The notes beneath the pieces were generated by a model. That model searched no databases, was not told the origin of the DNA, and saw only the letters and a program-made list of their open reading frames with translations. Positions 1-8,974 of a stretch of 64,000 nt of DNA are shown here, piece by piece. Source of the DNA: an uncultured Lachnospiraceae bacterium (GTDB lineage: Bacteria; Bacillota; Clostridia; Lachnospirales; Lachnospiraceae); assembly GCA_910578345.1 (NCBI GenBank), contig CAJTRA010000002.1, forward strand, positions 248,001-312,000, given 5' to 3'. Within the stretch, counting starts at the first letter, position 1, and each line of letters begins with the position of its first letter. The translations under genes and the position numbers were made by a program.

Positions 1-419
1 GTTGCATTTGTCAATATATCCAGTAAATGAGCGGCGCTGTCCAGCGCTTCTCTATGGGACGGCTTATTGTACAATGACCACAAATGATCTAACTTCTGTA
101 TCCTTTCCTCAAGTCCTTTTATCTCAAGCAGCGACAGGTTCTCCCTGGCAAGCTGTATGGCATCATCGTTTATGTCAGAAGCCATGATTGTCTCTATTCT
201 CCCGTAATGCAAAAAGCCAAGTATCGTGAGCAGATAACCGCCGCCACAGCAAGGATCGTAAAGGCATATATGATCGGAACGACCCAGATAGGATAGACAC
301 CTACCGAATATTTCCTGCGCCAGCCTGACCGGAAAATTAGGATATCCGGCTCTGTGGGCTATGACTCTTCCGCTGGCAAAATCTTCAAAATTTCCATTTT
401 CACAATATTTGTATATCAT
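1..419 (-). CDS. AviRa-like 23S rRNA methyltransferase, N-terminal part
   Basis: The gene starts at the ATG read from 419 on the complement and runs off the left edge after about 139 residues. An in-frame TAG directly before the ATG and a GGAGA ribosome site fix the start. Residues 55-64 read DPCCGGGYLL, a SAM-binding loop, followed by an ASDIN acidic segment and an N-L-x-L-L stretch. This is the layout of the AviRa family; Streptomyces AviRa methylates 23S rRNA and gives avilamycin resistance. That this copy acts on rRNA, or confers resistance, is inference from family membership only. Confidence 0.75.
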   Translation of the reverse strand, partial: MIYKYCENGNFEDFASGRVIAHRAGYPNFPVRLAQEIFGRCLSYLGRSDHICLYDPCCGGGYLLTILGFLHYGRIETIMASDINDDAIQLARENLSLLEIKGLEERIQKLDHLWSLYNKPSHREALDSAAHLLDILTNA

Positions 420-627
420 CTATGAATTCTCCACAAACTGATCCTTGCATTTTCCGATACAAAAATCTCCATGCCAATGACCCATGATTGTTTCTTTGTT
501 ATCAGATGAAGAAATTATATCATATTTTTAGTGTTTATCCTTTTCTTTTCCTGCAAAAGTCTTAGTTTTTGACTTTTTTATTGAAATGATTTACTATTAT
601 TTTATTATCATTTACAAGAGGTTAATT

Positions 628-2028
628 ATGGTCAATGATTATGCTGGCGTACTATTCACGAACCGAATCATGAAGAAGGAAAATATGAACCATTTAAAAT
701 ATATCACTGCAGTGGTCATAGGTGCATCTCTTTTCTCTATGGAATTAAACTTATATTCTCCAGGCATTTTGTCTACCGTTTATGCATCTCAGAAGATCAC
801 AGAGTCAACAACCATACAGGATCAGGATATTTATACACAGCAAAGTGCCGGAGAACTGTTTTCATTCACTCTTGCACAAGCGCTGCAAACCTTGACAGGA
901 CAGATCACCTCCCTACAGAATGATCCGGTATCTCCAAAGCTCTTACAGATCCCTGTCCCCGTCGCCAGGTTAAATGACGAAGTTGGAGACATGAGCTACC
1001 GATGGCTGCACGAATGCACTCCTGTCAGCGAAACCTCTGTGCTGATCACCTGTGATTGTTACTTTGACCGTTTCCGTCTCCAGCAAAAAATTTTCTATCT
1101 GGCCGAAGCACCGTATTATACGCCGCGCGAAGTTTTTCGACAGGATTCCCGTAGCTTCCAGGAAACAATGAAACACCCAGAGTTCCTCGAAATGCGTCTT
1201 CCCTGTCCGCTTCCGGCTGATGGCGGTTATATTTATGAAGTAGATGGCATGCTGTACTATTTAACAGAAGATTTCAAAGAATCGACATCGATCTGCAACT
1301 TACGGAATCTTATGGGGGATCAATACGACTTTACGGTGCGATGGGCGGATGAAAACCAGTGTGATGTGACCACAAATGCTTCAAGAATGCTGGCATGTAC
1401 CGATGAGGGGCTATTGGAATACAATTTAAAGACAAAAGAGAAAAATCTCTTAGAAGCGGCATATCTTGTACCGCACAAAGACCTGTCGGTTGACGGCGAT
1501 TGCAGTTGCGGAGAGCCGGATTATGACTTTACCGGTCCTTTAAAAGCTGAATATGCGCCGGATGATCATGGATATGCTTTTACGACCGGAACCGAATATG
1601 GCGCCCCTACAGGCATTACCTTTAGATCCTCAAACGGTGAAACTCTCTACACAAAAGAAGGGATTGAATCCTTCGGCGGATTTGAATGGCTGGAAACGGA
1701 AAATGCTTCTTATTTTTGTGCCTTTTACCGTGAAAAGGAAGAGACGTGGATGGATCGGGTCAATATTGCGACAGGAGAAGAAGAGACCTTCAAAGTCCCC
1801 GATGACGTTTTCTTCGGAGATTTATACGTTGGTTTTCTGACAGAAGATCTCCTGCTCTGTTGTAACAGTAAAAATGAAATGACCTATGGGATCTACGATC
1901 TGCGCAGCGGCAGGTATCTTACTCCAGATGTAAATGCAAACCATGCGGACCGGCATATTATGGTTTTAGGTTCTGGCTGTTGGAAAGCGAAAGTCCTCCA
2001 ATATCCGGTCATAAAATCTTACCGGTGA
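628..2028 (+). CDS. Exported protein of unknown function
   Basis: I do not recognise the family. The ATG at 628 has an AGAGGT site 5 bases upstream; a second ATG at 685 is preceded by AAGGAA and would give a more typical signal peptide (MNHLKYITAVVIGASLFSM, with cleavage probably near VYA-SQ), so either may be the true start. The rest is soluble, about 430 residues, with spaced aromatic/glycine turns (for example NGETLYTKEG, TGEEETFKV, LRSGRYLTP) that suggest a beta-propeller-like fold acting outside the membrane. It lies between two minus-strand genes, so it is a single-gene unit. The last 20 or so residues look unlike the rest and the end may be truncated. Confidence 0.6.
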   Translation: MVNDYAGVLFTNRIMKKENMNHLKYITAVVIGASLFSMELNLYSPGILSTVYASQKITESTTIQDQDIYTQQSAGELFSFTLAQALQTLTGQITSLQNDPVSPKLLQIPVPVARLNDEVGDMSYRWLHECTPVSETSVLITCDCYFDRFRLQQKIFYLAEAPYYTPREVFRQDSRSFQETMKHPEFLEMRLPCPLPADGGYIYEVDGMLYYLTEDFKESTSICNLRNLMGDQYDFTVRWADENQCDVTTNASRMLACTDEGLLEYNLKTKEKNLLEAAYLVPHKDLSVDGDCSCGEPDYDFTGPLKAEYAPDDHGYAFTTGTEYGAPTGITFRSSNGETLYTKEGIESFGGFEWLETENASYFCAFYREKEETWMDRVNIATGEEETFKVPDDVFFGDLYVGFLTEDLLLCCNSKNEMTYGIYDLRSGRYLTPDVNANHADRHIMVLGSGCWKAKVLQYPVIKSYR

Positions 2029-2044
2029 TCGCTTCTGTGAACCT

Positions 2045-3433
2045 TTATCCCAACGGCATATACAGAAACACCTCAAAGCGCTCCCCCTCCGCCCGGACTT
2101 CCATTGCCCCGCCGTTGCGCTCCACGATCTCCTTCATGCTCCTTAAACCGAAACCGTGATTTTCCTTATCCGCCTTGGTCGTCTGAGGCAGACAGTCTCT
2201 CTCCTTCTCCCTGTGTCTCTCTTCCATATCACTGTCAGAGATTCTCTTTTCTCCACCATGAATTCCTTCTTTCCCCATTCGATTACTCTGCACATTCTCT
2301 TCTGCAGCTTTCATCGGATTGGTGACTTCCAGACAGAACAGCCCCTTCTTTGCCCGGCTCTTCACACGGACATATCTGCGCGCCTCAGGAAGATGTCTGC
2401 AGGCTTCCGCCGCGTTATCCAGCGCATTGGAAAAAAGCGCGCAGATATCCGTCTTCTCAAAGGGCAGTTCCTGTAAAATATCGATCTGCGCCTTCAGCCG
2501 AATGGAAAGCCGCTTCATCTGCTCTTCCTTGACCGTAAGAACCGCATTGACTACCGGATCTCCACAATATTGCAGTAAACGGCTGACCGCGCCATCCTCC
2601 ATTAAGCTTTTGATATAGACTTCCCGCCGCTCCTCCGGCAGCGCCACTGCCACCGCAAGATGATTGACCAGATCATGTTTCAGGCGCCGTATGGCGAAGT
2701 GCTGCTGTTCCATGGATTCGTAATAACTGCGGTTAATCTTTGCTAACATCCCCTGCTGTTCCAACTGCTGCTGCCTTGCCAGCACGACCACTGCCCGGAG
2801 CAGACCGATAAAGGACAACAGCGCCAACAGGAGCAACACGAAATTCTTATACTCGAAACCGCCCGCTATGCTCCGCCGTTTCCTTTCCTCCGTCGTCGTC
2901 AGAAGGACCAGGCTTAAGACTATGCCAAACGGCGTAGCAGTCAACAAAAGCAGTAATTTCCAAAGGCTGTCCGCAAGGCGGTACTCTTTGCCCGGCGCAT
3001 ATTTTCCGGTTGCCAGATACAGGAACAGGGCAAGCAGCAGCGAAAGAATCCCTTCCACGATCAGAGCCACCTCACTATGGCGCAACCTGAAATCGCCTGT
3101 CAGCATATAATTATCCCGCAGCGCATTGAAAGCCAGGATCGTACTGGCATACATCAGTCCGATCGCCGCCTTCTTCCAGGCGCTTCCCTCACAGGCGACC
3201 CATATCATGGCCATGAAAAAAAGGAGCGTAGGCAGAATATTCCACCAGTCTCCCAGATAAATAATCATCCCCATAAGCAACCAGCAGCTGCCCCACAATG
3301 TAAACTTCTTCCACCGTTTATCCGATACCGCGATCAGTCTCTTCATTCCCAGCAGCAATAAATATGCCGCCGCGCCATTGATGACCATAAAACAAAGCAT
3401 AGCTCTTATCCTGTTCCTTCTTCCTTCTGTCAT
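2045..3433 (-). CDS. GHKL-family sensor histidine kinase (AgrC-like)
   Basis: A 462-residue membrane kinase. About six hydrophobic segments fill residues 12-220, then the dimerisation motif RRLKHDLVNHL gives the likely phospho-acceptor His253. The GHKL ATPase follows, with the N box SNALDNAAEACR (Asn337, Asn340) and the G box HGFGLRSM (426-433). The ATP lid between them carries an unusually long charged insert (about residues 375-422, rich in Glu, Lys and Arg). The ATG overlaps the stop of the response regulator gene upstream (ATGA, 4 bases), so both are translated together. By family this kinase senses a peptide or envelope signal; the signal here is unknown. Confidence 0.88.
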   Translation of the reverse strand: MTEGRRNRIRAMLCFMVINGAAAYLLLLGMKRLIAVSDKRWKKFTLWGSCWLLMGMIIYLGDWWNILPTLLFFMAMIWVACEGSAWKKAAIGLMYASTILAFNALRDNYMLTGDFRLRHSEVALIVEGILSLLLALFLYLATGKYAPGKEYRLADSLWKLLLLLTATPFGIVLSLVLLTTTEERKRRSIAGGFEYKNFVLLLLALLSFIGLLRAVVVLARQQQLEQQGMLAKINRSYYESMEQQHFAIRRLKHDLVNHLAVAVALPEERREVYIKSLMEDGAVSRLLQYCGDPVVNAVLTVKEEQMKRLSIRLKAQIDILQELPFEKTDICALFSNALDNAAEACRHLPEARRYVRVKSRAKKGLFCLEVTNPMKAAEENVQSNRMGKEGIHGGEKRISDSDMEERHREKERDCLPQTTKADKENHGFGLRSMKEIVERNGGAMEVRAEGERFEVFLYMPLG

Positions 3434-4137
3434 TCACCCAACATAGATCTGGCGATCTTCTTCATTGCCTCTTCTCTGTGGTTTCTGCTGCAGGGCAGTT
3501 TGCGGCCGCCCACCGTCACCGCATCGCTCCCCAGATGTTCCACCTGGGCCGGATTCACCAGATAGCGCTGATGGATCCTTGCGAACCGCCCGCCAAGCCG
3601 TGCCTCGATCTCGTCAAGCTTCGCGTAGAAATAATACTCTCCCTGCTCCGTGACCAGCGTAACGATACGTCTGTCAGAGCAGAAACAGAGAATATCCCGC
3701 AGGGGAAACCGCCACGTCCCGTCCGCATTTTTGAAACAGAAGTTCCTGTCCTGCTCCTGATCCAGCCGCACCCGGACCCGGTGAAGCAACTCCTGCAGTT
3801 TCTGTACCGTGGCCGGTTTAACCAGGTAATCCAGGGAGCCCACACTGTAACCCTCAAACACAAACTCGCTGTACCCTGTCAGGAAGACGATCATGATCTG
3901 CTCATCAAATTCCCGGATCCGCTGCGCCGTCTCCATCCCGTTTAAGTCCTTCATCTCGATATCCAGAAAAAGCAGATCCACCTCCCCCGGATGCTTCTTA
4001 AGCCACGACACAGCGTTTGTCCCTGCGCCAAACTCATATACGATCTTTTCCGACCTCTCGATCAATATCTTTTCCAGCTGAAACCGAAGCGCATCCCTCG
4101 CATCCGCCTCATCGTCACATATCGCGATCCGTAGCAT
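3430..4137 (-). CDS. LytTR-family response regulator
   Basis: A 235-residue regulator. The receiver domain (1-115) has the acidic pair Asp8/Asp9, phospho-acceptor Asp59 in LFLDIEM, Thr87 and Lys107 in DYLVKPA. The LytTR DNA-binding domain (about 135-235) ends with the typical RIHQRYLVNP and LPCSRNHREE segments. The ATG at 4137 follows an AAGGGGA site. It is first in a two-gene operon with the GHKL kinase and faces the ABC transporter genes at 4528; tandem LytTR-type boxes sit in the shared upstream region. It probably controls its own operon, the transporter, or both. Confidence 0.88.
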   Translation of the reverse strand: MLRIAICDDEADARDALRFQLEKILIERSEKIVYEFGAGTNAVSWLKKHPGEVDLLFLDIEMKDLNGMETAQRIREFDEQIMIVFLTGYSEFVFEGYSVGSLDYLVKPATVQKLQELLHRVRVRLDQEQDRNFCFKNADGTWRFPLRDILCFCSDRRIVTLVTEQGEYYFYAKLDEIEARLGGRFARIHQRYLVNPAQVEHLGSDAVTVGGRKLPCSRNHREEAMKKIARSMLGE

Positions 4138-4172
4138 GATAATTCCCCTTCCGAAATCTCAAATCAGTGCGG

Positions 4173-4197
4173 AGAATGCCCTGTTCTTGGGCATTCT
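4173..4197 (-). promoter_or_regulatory. Perfect 9-bp hairpin in the leader of the regulator/kinase operon
   Basis: AGAATGCCC (4173-4181) pairs with GGGCAUUCU-equivalent GGGCATTCT (4189-4197) around a 7-base loop, about 35 bases before the regulator start. No clear T run follows on the minus strand, so it is more likely an mRNA structure or protein site than a terminator. Confidence 0.4.
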
Positions 4198-4322
4198 TTG
4201 AAACATTTAGTAACTCTTAGGCTGCGTTCTTTGCTGCCTTAGCGTTTCTTCGTGTTTTTCTCACATTATTATTTTATCACAAACAATTCGCTAAAGTACA
4301 CGCCCACTCTTTTCCTCCCTGT

Positions 4323-4353
4323 CCAAACTTTACGGTAATGACCGCCAAACTTT
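4323..4353 (-). promoter_or_regulatory. Tandem LytTR-type binding box
   Basis: On the complement AAAGTTTGG occurs at 4353-4345 and again at 4331-4323. The full direct repeat is 11 bases (GTAAAGTTTGG) with a 22-bp period, two helical turns. Each 9-mer fits the published LytTR consensus [TA][AC][CA]GTTN[AG][TG]. On the minus strand a TAAAAT -10 candidate (4276-4271) lies downstream with a poor -35, as expected for an activated promoter. The region 4138-4527 otherwise holds the hairpin at 4173 and the inverted repeat at 4438. Confidence 0.6.
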
Positions 4354-4437
4354 ACAAGATCCGCTTCCGCTGTCCAAAGATGACGATCCGCCCTACCATT
4401 CTTAACACCCCGCAGTCCGAATGCCGTCCTTACATGC

Positions 4438-4472
4438 TATAGTAAACGAAATTTTTAATGTCGTTAACTATA
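4438..4472. repeat. Short inverted repeat with TATAGT(T/A)AACG ends
   Basis: TATAGTAAACG (4438-4448) and CGTTAACTATA (4462-4472) form an 11-bp imperfect inverted repeat with a 13-base centre. The right end with its two inner bases is identical over 13 bp to the left end of the larger palindrome at 8975 (TATAGTTAACGAC). The left arm also supplies a TATAGT -10-like box for the plus-strand ABC operon. It could be an operator or a remnant of a small mobile repeat. Confidence 0.45.
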
Positions 4473-4527
4473 TATTCTTCCCGCAAAGCGGCATATGACA
4501 ACAAAGAAAGCGAGGTCAGATATCACC

Positions 4528-5265
4528 ATGTTATACGTCAAAAACCTTTACAAATCCTATCAGACAGGAAAAAACAAATATCAGGTATTGAACGGTGTCG
4601 ATTTCTATGTGGAAAAAGGGGAATTTGTCGCCGTTATGGGGCCTTCCGGATCGGGAAAGACCACCCTGCTCAACTGCATTTCCTGCTACATCCCCTTTGA
4701 CAAGGGAGAGATCACCATCGGCGGCACCAACCTGGCGGGGCAGAGTGAAAATGAACTGGCGCAGTTTCGCAATACGCAGCTTGGTTTCGTTTTTCAGGAC
4801 TTCATGCTCTTAGACGGGCTGACGATCCGCGAAAATATTCTGGTGCCGCGAATCGTACAGGGCGAAGTGTCCGGGGAGGCGGAAGAGCTTGCCGACAGGC
4901 TGACGGCCCTGTTCGGCATCCAGCATATCGTGAACAAGTATCCGGCCGATATCTCCGGCGGAGAGAAGCAGCGGGCAGCCGTGGCGCGAAGCCTGATCAA
5001 CAATCCCCTGATCATCCTGGCAGACGAACCCACCGGCAATCTGGATTCCAAGTCAAGCCGCACCGTGATCGAAAGCTTCGGGGAAGCAAAAAAACGAATG
5101 GGCGCCACTATTTTTATGGTAACCCATGACAGCTTTGCGGCTTCCTTCTGCGATCGCGTGATCCTTCTAAAAGACGGTTCTATCTACCGTCAGCTAGACA
5201 GACAGGGCGACCGCGGACAGTTCCAGGATCAGCTGCTTACTGCGATCAAAGAGATGACTGAATAG
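4528..5265 (+). CDS. ABC transporter ATP-binding protein (BceA/LolD type)
   Basis: A 245-residue ATPase. Walker A GPSGSGKTT is at residues 38-46, the signature is ISGGEKQR and Walker B with its extension is IILADEPTGNLDS, the pattern of ATPases that work with FtsX-type permeases. I chose the ATG at 4528 (GAGGT about 11 bases upstream; protein begins MLYVKNLYKSY like its relatives); an in-frame ATG at 4495 has no good ribosome site. The FtsX permease starts 48 bases downstream. Relatives move or sense peptide antibiotics such as bacitracin; the substrate here is not known. Confidence 0.9.
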   Translation: MLYVKNLYKSYQTGKNKYQVLNGVDFYVEKGEFVAVMGPSGSGKTTLLNCISCYIPFDKGEITIGGTNLAGQSENELAQFRNTQLGFVFQDFMLLDGLTIRENILVPRIVQGEVSGEAEELADRLTALFGIQHIVNKYPADISGGEKQRAAVARSLINNPLIILADEPTGNLDSKSSRTVIESFGEAKKRMGATIFMVTHDSFAASFCDRVILLKDGSIYRQLDRQGDRGQFQDQLLTAIKEMTE

Positions 5266-5313
5266 GTACAGAGAGATTCCGGGAAACAATCCACAACATA
5301 CGGAGGTATCAAT

Positions 5314-7431
5314 ATGTCACAGACTATAACCATGAAGAAGATGGAACAGAAGCTGCAGCGGGCGGACCGGAAGCACGCACGCCTGTATCTGTTCTGTAAT
5401 TTTACCGCTTTGATGATCATATCCGCCTACACGGGCATGATGCTGTCGCCCACGGTGCAGGCCACCTTCCCGCCAGGCGGAGACAGCCGCAAACAGATGA
5501 ACGCCATTTTCATGCTCACACTGATCGGCTGCGTAGTGTTTACCATCTATGCCGCCAGTCTCTTTTTCCGGCATAAATCCGGGCAGCTTGGTATTCTGAT
5601 GGCGCTGGGAGCGTCAAGGAAGCTGCTGATGCCGGGACTATTACGGGAAGTGCTGTTCTTAAGCAGCCTGTCCTGCGGGGCAGGTATCCTGGCCGGTTTT
5701 CCTTTTATCTGGATCATCTGGTCGGCTTTCAGGCTGCTTCTGATCGACAGTTCGGATATGAAGCTGGCCTTCGATCTCAGATGCCTGTTGATCTCTTTTG
5801 CGTTTCTGCTTGTAGTGACCGCTTTCTCCTGCATCATTGCCTGGCATTATCTGCGCCGGACCAATATCATGGAAGTCATCCGGGAGGAACACATCAGTGA
5901 ACCCGTGAAGGAACTGGGAAAATGGTGCGCCCCGGCGGGTTGTGCGCTCCTTGCTGCCGGCGTCCTGCTTGGATACTGTACGCCCACTTTTTATCTGAAA
6001 CGATATAATGCCCTGCCGCCCTCATGGATGGGCATCCTGTATGCGCCGGCGTTTGCAGGGCTGTATATGATCATGCTTCACGCGGTGGTACACGGCTTTC
6101 GCAGCCACAAACACAACCTCTATAAAAATATCATCGCCAGAAGCATGATGAAATTCCAGGGCAGGCAGACCGTAAACAATATGATCGTAGTCACGCTGCT
6201 GATCGCCGGCGCCTGTTTCGGCATTTTCTACATCCCTATGATCTCTATCGGCCCCTTAATGGGGTATGCCGCCCAGCCCTACGACTATTTCTATCACTAC
6301 CGGGCCGACCAGACTCTGCCGGACAGGGCAGCCATAGAAACACTGGCTGGGGAATACGGCCTGTCCTTAAAAGACTGGAGCGAAGCGGAATATATCTCAC
6401 TGGGATTCGGATCTATGTCCGATATTATGGAGGAAGACGGAGAACACTGGCGTACAGAGTATGTCCCCATCGCACAGGAAAAAAAGGCTATCTCCGAGGA
6501 TACATGGAACGCCTTGACCGGAGAGGCAATCGATGTCCTGCCAGGCACTTATCTGTGTATTACCAATGCGGAGGAAACTTCGCTCACCACGAACAGCAGC
6601 ACCAGGCACATCACCAATATGGTCACACGCATGCAGATCCCCACCGAATATGCGGGCCTTCTCCATTATGACCTGCTGACGGACAGACGGGGATACCGGA
6701 TACTAGACAATGCCGATTACGCGCTGCTCTCGGAAGGTCTGACCGCTGACTGGAAAGGTAAGATCGTGCGCTTTAATGTGGACGGCAAAGACAGCTATCC
6801 CTTCGCCGACGCATTTTTTCACCGGATAGTCGCTTCCTTTGACGAAGACTGCTTTATTTCGTCGGTCTATGAACGAACCGACACGATCCTTGCCGAGGAA
6901 CAGGGTATTCCAGACTGGCAGGCTTCCGATCCTCTTATGCATATGAACCCTGAAGAATCGGACTCCATTCATTTCCGTCAGCTCTGGGAGTATATTCCAA
7001 ATTTCCGCGTTTTGAGCCAGAATGACTTCCTGCTCTCCACATCCGTATTTCTGATGATGTTTTTGTTTATCTTTATCGTATGCATCCTGACGGCCCTGAT
7101 CATCTGCTATACCCGCTGTCAGACCATCGCCCTGAACAACCGCTACGTCTTCGATGACTTAAAGAAGCTGGGCGCTTCGCCCGCCTTCCTGGACAGAGAA
7201 GTAAAGAGCCAGTGCGGCAGTGTCTTCAAGGTGCCAGCAACGGTGGCAATGATCGCAGTCTATCTGCTTTTTATTCTGCTGGTATACGGCAATGACGGGC
7301 AGATCGTTTTCAGCGAGATCGTGGCGCTTGGCGCGTGTCTGGGGGTCGAGGCGGCTCTATGTATGCTGACCTACGGGATATATCAGGCGACGGTCACCGG
7401 GATCAGGCGCAAACTTGGGATATTTGTATAG
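5314..7431 (+). CDS. FtsX-type ABC permease, BceB-like
   Basis: A 705-residue membrane protein with a strong GGAGG site 8 bases before the ATG. Predicted helices: one near residues 25-47, one near 65-85, a set of three at about 105-175, more at 205-300, a large outside domain of about 250 residues (310-565), and three C-terminal helices. That order, with one large outside domain before the last helices, is the BceB topology rather than the duplicated FtsX type at 11733. It partners with the ATPase just upstream and faces the LytTR regulator operon. A hairpin at 7453 closes the unit. Confidence 0.87.
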   Translation: MSQTITMKKMEQKLQRADRKHARLYLFCNFTALMIISAYTGMMLSPTVQATFPPGGDSRKQMNAIFMLTLIGCVVFTIYAASLFFRHKSGQLGILMALGASRKLLMPGLLREVLFLSSLSCGAGILAGFPFIWIIWSAFRLLLIDSSDMKLAFDLRCLLISFAFLLVVTAFSCIIAWHYLRRTNIMEVIREEHISEPVKELGKWCAPAGCALLAAGVLLGYCTPTFYLKRYNALPPSWMGILYAPAFAGLYMIMLHAVVHGFRSHKHNLYKNIIARSMMKFQGRQTVNNMIVVTLLIAGACFGIFYIPMISIGPLMGYAAQPYDYFYHYRADQTLPDRAAIETLAGEYGLSLKDWSEAEYISLGFGSMSDIMEEDGEHWRTEYVPIAQEKKAISEDTWNALTGEAIDVLPGTYLCITNAEETSLTTNSSTRHITNMVTRMQIPTEYAGLLHYDLLTDRRGYRILDNADYALLSEGLTADWKGKIVRFNVDGKDSYPFADAFFHRIVASFDEDCFISSVYERTDTILAEEQGIPDWQASDPLMHMNPEESDSIHFRQLWEYIPNFRVLSQNDFLLSTSVFLMMFLFIFIVCILTALIICYTRCQTIALNNRYVFDDLKKLGASPAFLDREVKSQCGSVFKVPATVAMIAVYLLFILLVYGNDGQIVFSEIVALGACLGVEAALCMLTYGIYQATVTGIRRKLGIFV

Positions 7432-7452
7432 TCTTCGCCTTTATGCCAAAAC

Positions 7453-7485
7453 AGAGCATATAGATCTTGAATTTCTATATGCTCT
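7453..7485 (+). terminator. Probable terminator of the BceAB-like operon
   Basis: A perfect 12-bp stem, AGAGCATATAGA (7453-7464) with TCTATATGCTCT (7474-7485), lies 21 bases after the permease stop. Only a weak T-rich stretch follows, so termination may be partial. The remaining intergenic sequence to 7687 is AT-rich and shows no credible gene. Confidence 0.5.
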
Positions 7486-7687
7486 ATCGCTGTCGTTATA
7501 TTTGATTTATATTCTGAAATTCCATACTCTCCATCGGTTATACTTTTGTCAAACCTCTGTCCAGATCAGATACATACTATCGCATCATATTACAAAAAAT
7601 CAAATTGACTACTTTGTCCTATCCAGTTAAAATATATAGTGAAAGAAATTGTTATTATATGCAAAAAAATTCAATGGAGGATTTGTT

Positions 7688-8941
7688 TTGGAAATAAAAA
7701 GAGACCTGTATCTGAACAAGCTCAAACTGAAAATGCATAATGGCCTGATCAAAGTGATCACCGGTATCCGCCGTTGCGGAAAATCCTATCTGCTCTTCTC
7801 CCTTTTTAAAAACTATTTGATGGAAACCGGAGTCAGCGAAGACCATATACTGGAGATTGCTTTTGATTCCTTCGAAAATAAACAGTTTCGAAATCCGGAA
7901 ATTCTTTATCCCTACCTGAAAGAAAAAATCATTGATAATAGACAATACTACATCCTTCTCGATGAAATACAGTTGCTTGATGCATTTGAATCCGTGCTTA
8001 ACGGTTTGATCCGCATGAAAAATGTTGACGTTTACGTAACCGGAAGTAACGCAAAATTCCTTTCCAAAGATATCATTACAGAATTCCGCGGACGTGGTGA
8101 TGAACTTCCCATGCGCCCGCTTTCTTTCGCAGAATTTATGTCCGTCTATGACGGTAACCGATATGACGGTTGGAATGAATACGTTCTGTACGGCGGACTT
8201 CCTCCTGTCGTGCTCCTCCCCACACCGGAACAAAAGATTGCATTTCTGAAAAGCCTGTTTCAGGAAACTTATATCAATGATATTGTAAGCAGGCACAGAA
8301 TCAAAAATAAAGAGGAATTCGAAGAATTGATCGATATTCTTTCCTCCGCGATCGGCTCGTTCACCAACCCCAAAAAACTGGCCGCTACTTTTCAGTCAAA
8401 AAAACAAAAAAAGATCAGCATGAATACACTCAGGAATTATCTTGACTATCTTTGTGATGCATTTATTGTAAACAGAGCTGTCAGATATGATATCAAAGGC
8501 AAAAAATATATTGATACCCCACAGAAATATTACTTTATAGACATAGGCATCCGCAATGCGCGGATTAATTTCCGTCAGATCGAGGAAAACCATTCGATGG
8601 AAAACATCATCTTCAATGAACTGCTTACACGGGATTTCAATGTGGATGTAGGCCTGGTCCCGGTCGTGCAAAAAGATAAAAGTGGTAAGCCTGTGCGCAA
8701 ACAGTTGGAAGTGGACTTCGTATGTAATAAGGCCTCAAAGCGTTATTATGTCCAGTCTGCTTTCACAGTTCCTGATCAGGAGAAAATGAGACAGGAAACA
8801 AATTCACTGCTTCGCATCAGTGATTCCTTTAAAAAGATCATTGTCGTAAAAGATGCACCCGCACCATGGTATACCGAGGAAGGCATCCTTGTTATCAGTA
8901 TTTATGACTTTCTGCTAAAGGAAAACAGTCTTGAGATTTAG
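7688..8941 (+). CDS. AAA-type ATPase with DUF4143 domain
   Basis: A 417-residue protein. Walker A lies in TGIRRCGKSYLL (about residues 25-36) and Walker B in YYILLDEIQLLD. An arginine-rich FRGRGDELPMRPLSFAEF segment follows, and the C-terminal half is the DUF4143 domain, related to restriction-type nucleases and ending with ARINFRQIEENHSMENIIFNEL and LEVDFVC motifs. The start is a TTG at 7688, 7 bases after GGAGG; an upstream ATG at 7649 lacks a ribosome site. The family is abundant in gut anaerobes and its role is not established. It is a stand-alone gene; its stop is only a few bases before the promoter of the next module. Confidence 0.85.
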   Translation: MEIKRDLYLNKLKLKMHNGLIKVITGIRRCGKSYLLFSLFKNYLMETGVSEDHILEIAFDSFENKQFRNPEILYPYLKEKIIDNRQYYILLDEIQLLDAFESVLNGLIRMKNVDVYVTGSNAKFLSKDIITEFRGRGDELPMRPLSFAEFMSVYDGNRYDGWNEYVLYGGLPPVVLLPTPEQKIAFLKSLFQETYINDIVSRHRIKNKEEFEELIDILSSAIGSFTNPKKLAATFQSKKQKKISMNTLRNYLDYLCDAFIVNRAVRYDIKGKKYIDTPQKYYFIDIGIRNARINFRQIEENHSMENIIFNELLTRDFNVDVGLVPVVQKDKSGKPVRKQLEVDFVCNKASKRYYVQSAFTVPDQEKMRQETNSLLRISDSFKKIIVVKDAPAPWYTEEGILVISIYDFLLKENSLEI

Positions 8942-8945
8942 GACA

Positions 8946-8971
8946 ATTCTGCAACATTTTGAGGTTATGAT
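8946..8971 (+). promoter_or_regulatory. Promoter of the second regulator/kinase pair with shared upstream box
   Basis: ATTCTGCAAC (8946-8955), then 10 bases, then a TATGAT -10 (8966-8971). The same box with the same 10-base spacing precedes a TATAAT in front of the partner ABC operon at 10942. The -35 is poor, which fits activation by the module's own OmpR-type regulator. Confidence 0.5.
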
Positions 8972-8974
8972 ACC

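Noticed and set aside
4173..4197. Hairpin as an intrinsic terminator
   Set aside because: No T run follows on either strand, and it lies upstream of a gene start, not after a stop.
7415..7630. A 71-codon frame after the BceB-like permease
   Set aside because: It begins inside the permease gene, spans the terminator hairpin and has no ribosome site.
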